The position numbers were made by a program, and so were the translations under genes. A stretch of DNA of 6,504 nucleotides from Acetobacteraceae bacterium (lineage in GTDB: Bacteria; Pseudomonadota; Alphaproteobacteria; Acetobacterales; Acetobacteraceae), in NCBI GenBank assembly GCA_947478535.1, contig CANJXD010000339.1, positions 1-6,504 of the forward strand, written 5' to 3'. The notes under the pieces were generated by a model. That model saw only the letters and a program-made list of their open reading frames with translations, was not told the origin of the DNA and did no database searches. Positions 5,820 to 6,504 of this stretch are shown here, one piece after another; the stretch's first letter is position 1; every line of letters starts with the position of its first letter.

Positions 5820-6205
5820 CGCCGAGTTTGCGCCGTGCGTTCCGCACCACGACCTATGAAGCCGAGGGCGCGATTGCCCGCATCGGCCGGCGCGGCGCGG
5901 CGCTGGATGCGCTGCTGGCCGCGCGCGGGGCGCGGGTGGCGGGGTTCGTTACGGCATGGAACCCGTTCAGCCGCCGGATGCCCTGCGGCGTGAATGACCG
6001 GATGCAGGACCGGCTGCGCGCGCTCGCCCGAGGCCGCGTGCTGGGCGAGGGCTTCGGGCGCGGGCGGTGCTGGGCGGAGCATCACTTGCTGGTGGCGGGC
6101 GATCCGCGCGCGCTGCGCGTGATGGCCCGCCGTTTCCGCCAGCACGCCATCGTCATCGTCGCACCCCGCCATGCCGCGCGGCTTGTGGAGGCTCAGCGGC
6201 GATAG
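5816..6205 (+). CDS. DUF3293-family protein of unknown function (129 aa)
   Basis: Small, arginine-rich soluble protein. The sequence fits DUF3293: an N-terminal TTYEAEG segment, the hallmark FVTAWNP (44-50), a conserved asparagine (N60), GRCWAEHHLLVAG (83-95) and a terminal FRQHAIVIV (107-115). No function is known for the family. The high arginine content (about 18 per cent) would suit contact with nucleic acid, but that is speculative and partly reflects GC-rich codons. There is no signal peptide or membrane segment. The ATG at 5816 overlaps the rlmI stop as ATGA and has no close Shine-Dalgarno, so translation is likely coupled to rlmI. The 3' end overlaps the convergent leftward gene by 13 bp. 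The family assignment is by eye from motifs; I am fairly sure of it. Confidence 0.8.
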   Translation: MTPSLRRAFRTTTYEAEGAIARIGRRGAALDALLAARGARVAGFVTAWNPFSRRMPCGVNDRMQDRLRALARGRVLGEGFGRGRCWAEHHLLVAGDPRALRVMARRFRQHAIVIVAPRHAARLVEAQRR

Positions 6206-6504
6206 GCGCTGTAGCCGCCGATGACGATGCGCTGCACGCCGCGGAACCGGATGACTTCCCGCCCGAGGACGAGGCGGCCGATGACACCGGCCACGAGGAT
6301 CTCCCCCGGCACCAGGCGCGGTTCCTGCCCTGTGGGGTCGGCGCTGATGGCTGCTGCGATGTCCGCCAGCGTCAGGTCCGTATCCTCGAGTTGCAGCGTC
6401 TCCACCCCATCGCGCGCCTGGATCGAGAGGCCGCCTTCGCCGGGGTGCCAGACCTGGTGGCCGCCGTGGCGACGCGCGGTGGCGGCACCGCCGTGCCAGG
6501 GGCC
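6193..6504 (-). CDS. Unrecognised protein, C-terminal 103 residues (5' end outside window)
   Basis: This leftward frame is open from the right edge to a TGA at 6195-6193. Its codons show the third-position GC bias of the neighbouring genes, so it is probably the tail of a longer gene. A GTG at 6405 could start a 70-residue protein, but no clear Shine-Dalgarno precedes it, and the frame continues sensibly upstream with Gly/His-rich sequence (GGHQVWHPGEGG). The rest alternates short hydrophobic beta-like strands: DGVETLQLED, LTLADIAAAI, GEILVAGVIGRLVL, then VQRIVIGGYSAYRR at the end. The segment around DGVETLQLEDTDLTLADI loosely recalls inter-repeat stretches of secreted RTX-type proteins, but no Ca-binding nonapeptide repeat is seen, so I do not assign a family. 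Its stop lies inside the DUF3293 gene (13-bp tail-to-tail overlap). Confidence 0.6.
   Translation of the reverse strand, partial: GPWHGGAATARRHGGHQVWHPGEGGLSIQARDGVETLQLEDTDLTLADIAAAISADPTGQEPRLVPGEILVAGVIGRLVLGREVIRFRGVQRIVIGGYSAYRR

Overview
The window is very GC-rich (GC at third codon positions dominates every gene) and carries only chromosomal-type genes. The strong third-position GC bias, the long antisense open frames it creates and the gene content suggest an alphaproteobacterium, perhaps of the Acetobacteraceae (Roseomonas-like). That placement is inference, since no marker gene is present. I see no mobile element, rRNA, tRNA, CRISPR array or phage gene.

Left region (1-1541): two cation/proton antiporters are transcribed away from each other from a 125-bp intergenic region. 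The leftward gene is the N-terminal part of a ChaA/Cax-type Ca2+(Na+)/H+ antiporter that runs off the left edge. The rightward gene is a complete VIT1/CCC1-family Fe2+/Mn2+ exporter with an unusually complete set of plant-VIT1-like metal-binding residues. Together they look like a metal/calcium efflux locus. An 8-bp perfect complement to the chaA ribosome binding site lies in its own leader.

Middle region (1542-4616): a leftward M20-family zinc amidohydrolase (N-carbamoyl-amino-acid hydrolase / beta-ureidopropionase / allantoate amidohydrolase type) ends 16 bp from the VIT1 gene, tail to tail. It diverges from a rightward class II aldolase/adducin-family gene. The aldolase gene overlaps a DMT-superfamily (EamA) permease gene by 4 bp. 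This resembles a small catabolic module: carbamoyl-amide hydrolysis, sugar-acid or aldol chemistry, and metabolite transport. The substrate cannot be read from the sequence. The divergent intergenic region holds a tandem duplication of the hydrolase's ribosome binding site plus start codon, and a 12-bp direct repeat that could be an operator.

Right region (4617-6504): the rightward operon apparently continues with an RlmI-type 23S rRNA m5C methyltransferase (18-bp gap) and a DUF3293 protein (ATGA overlap). An unrecognised leftward gene enters from the right edge, and its 3' end overlaps the DUF3293 gene by 13 bp.

No clearly novel multi-gene system is visible. The items most worth checking are the duplicated translation start, the possible SD-sequestering chaA leader, and the RlmI-DUF3293 coupling.
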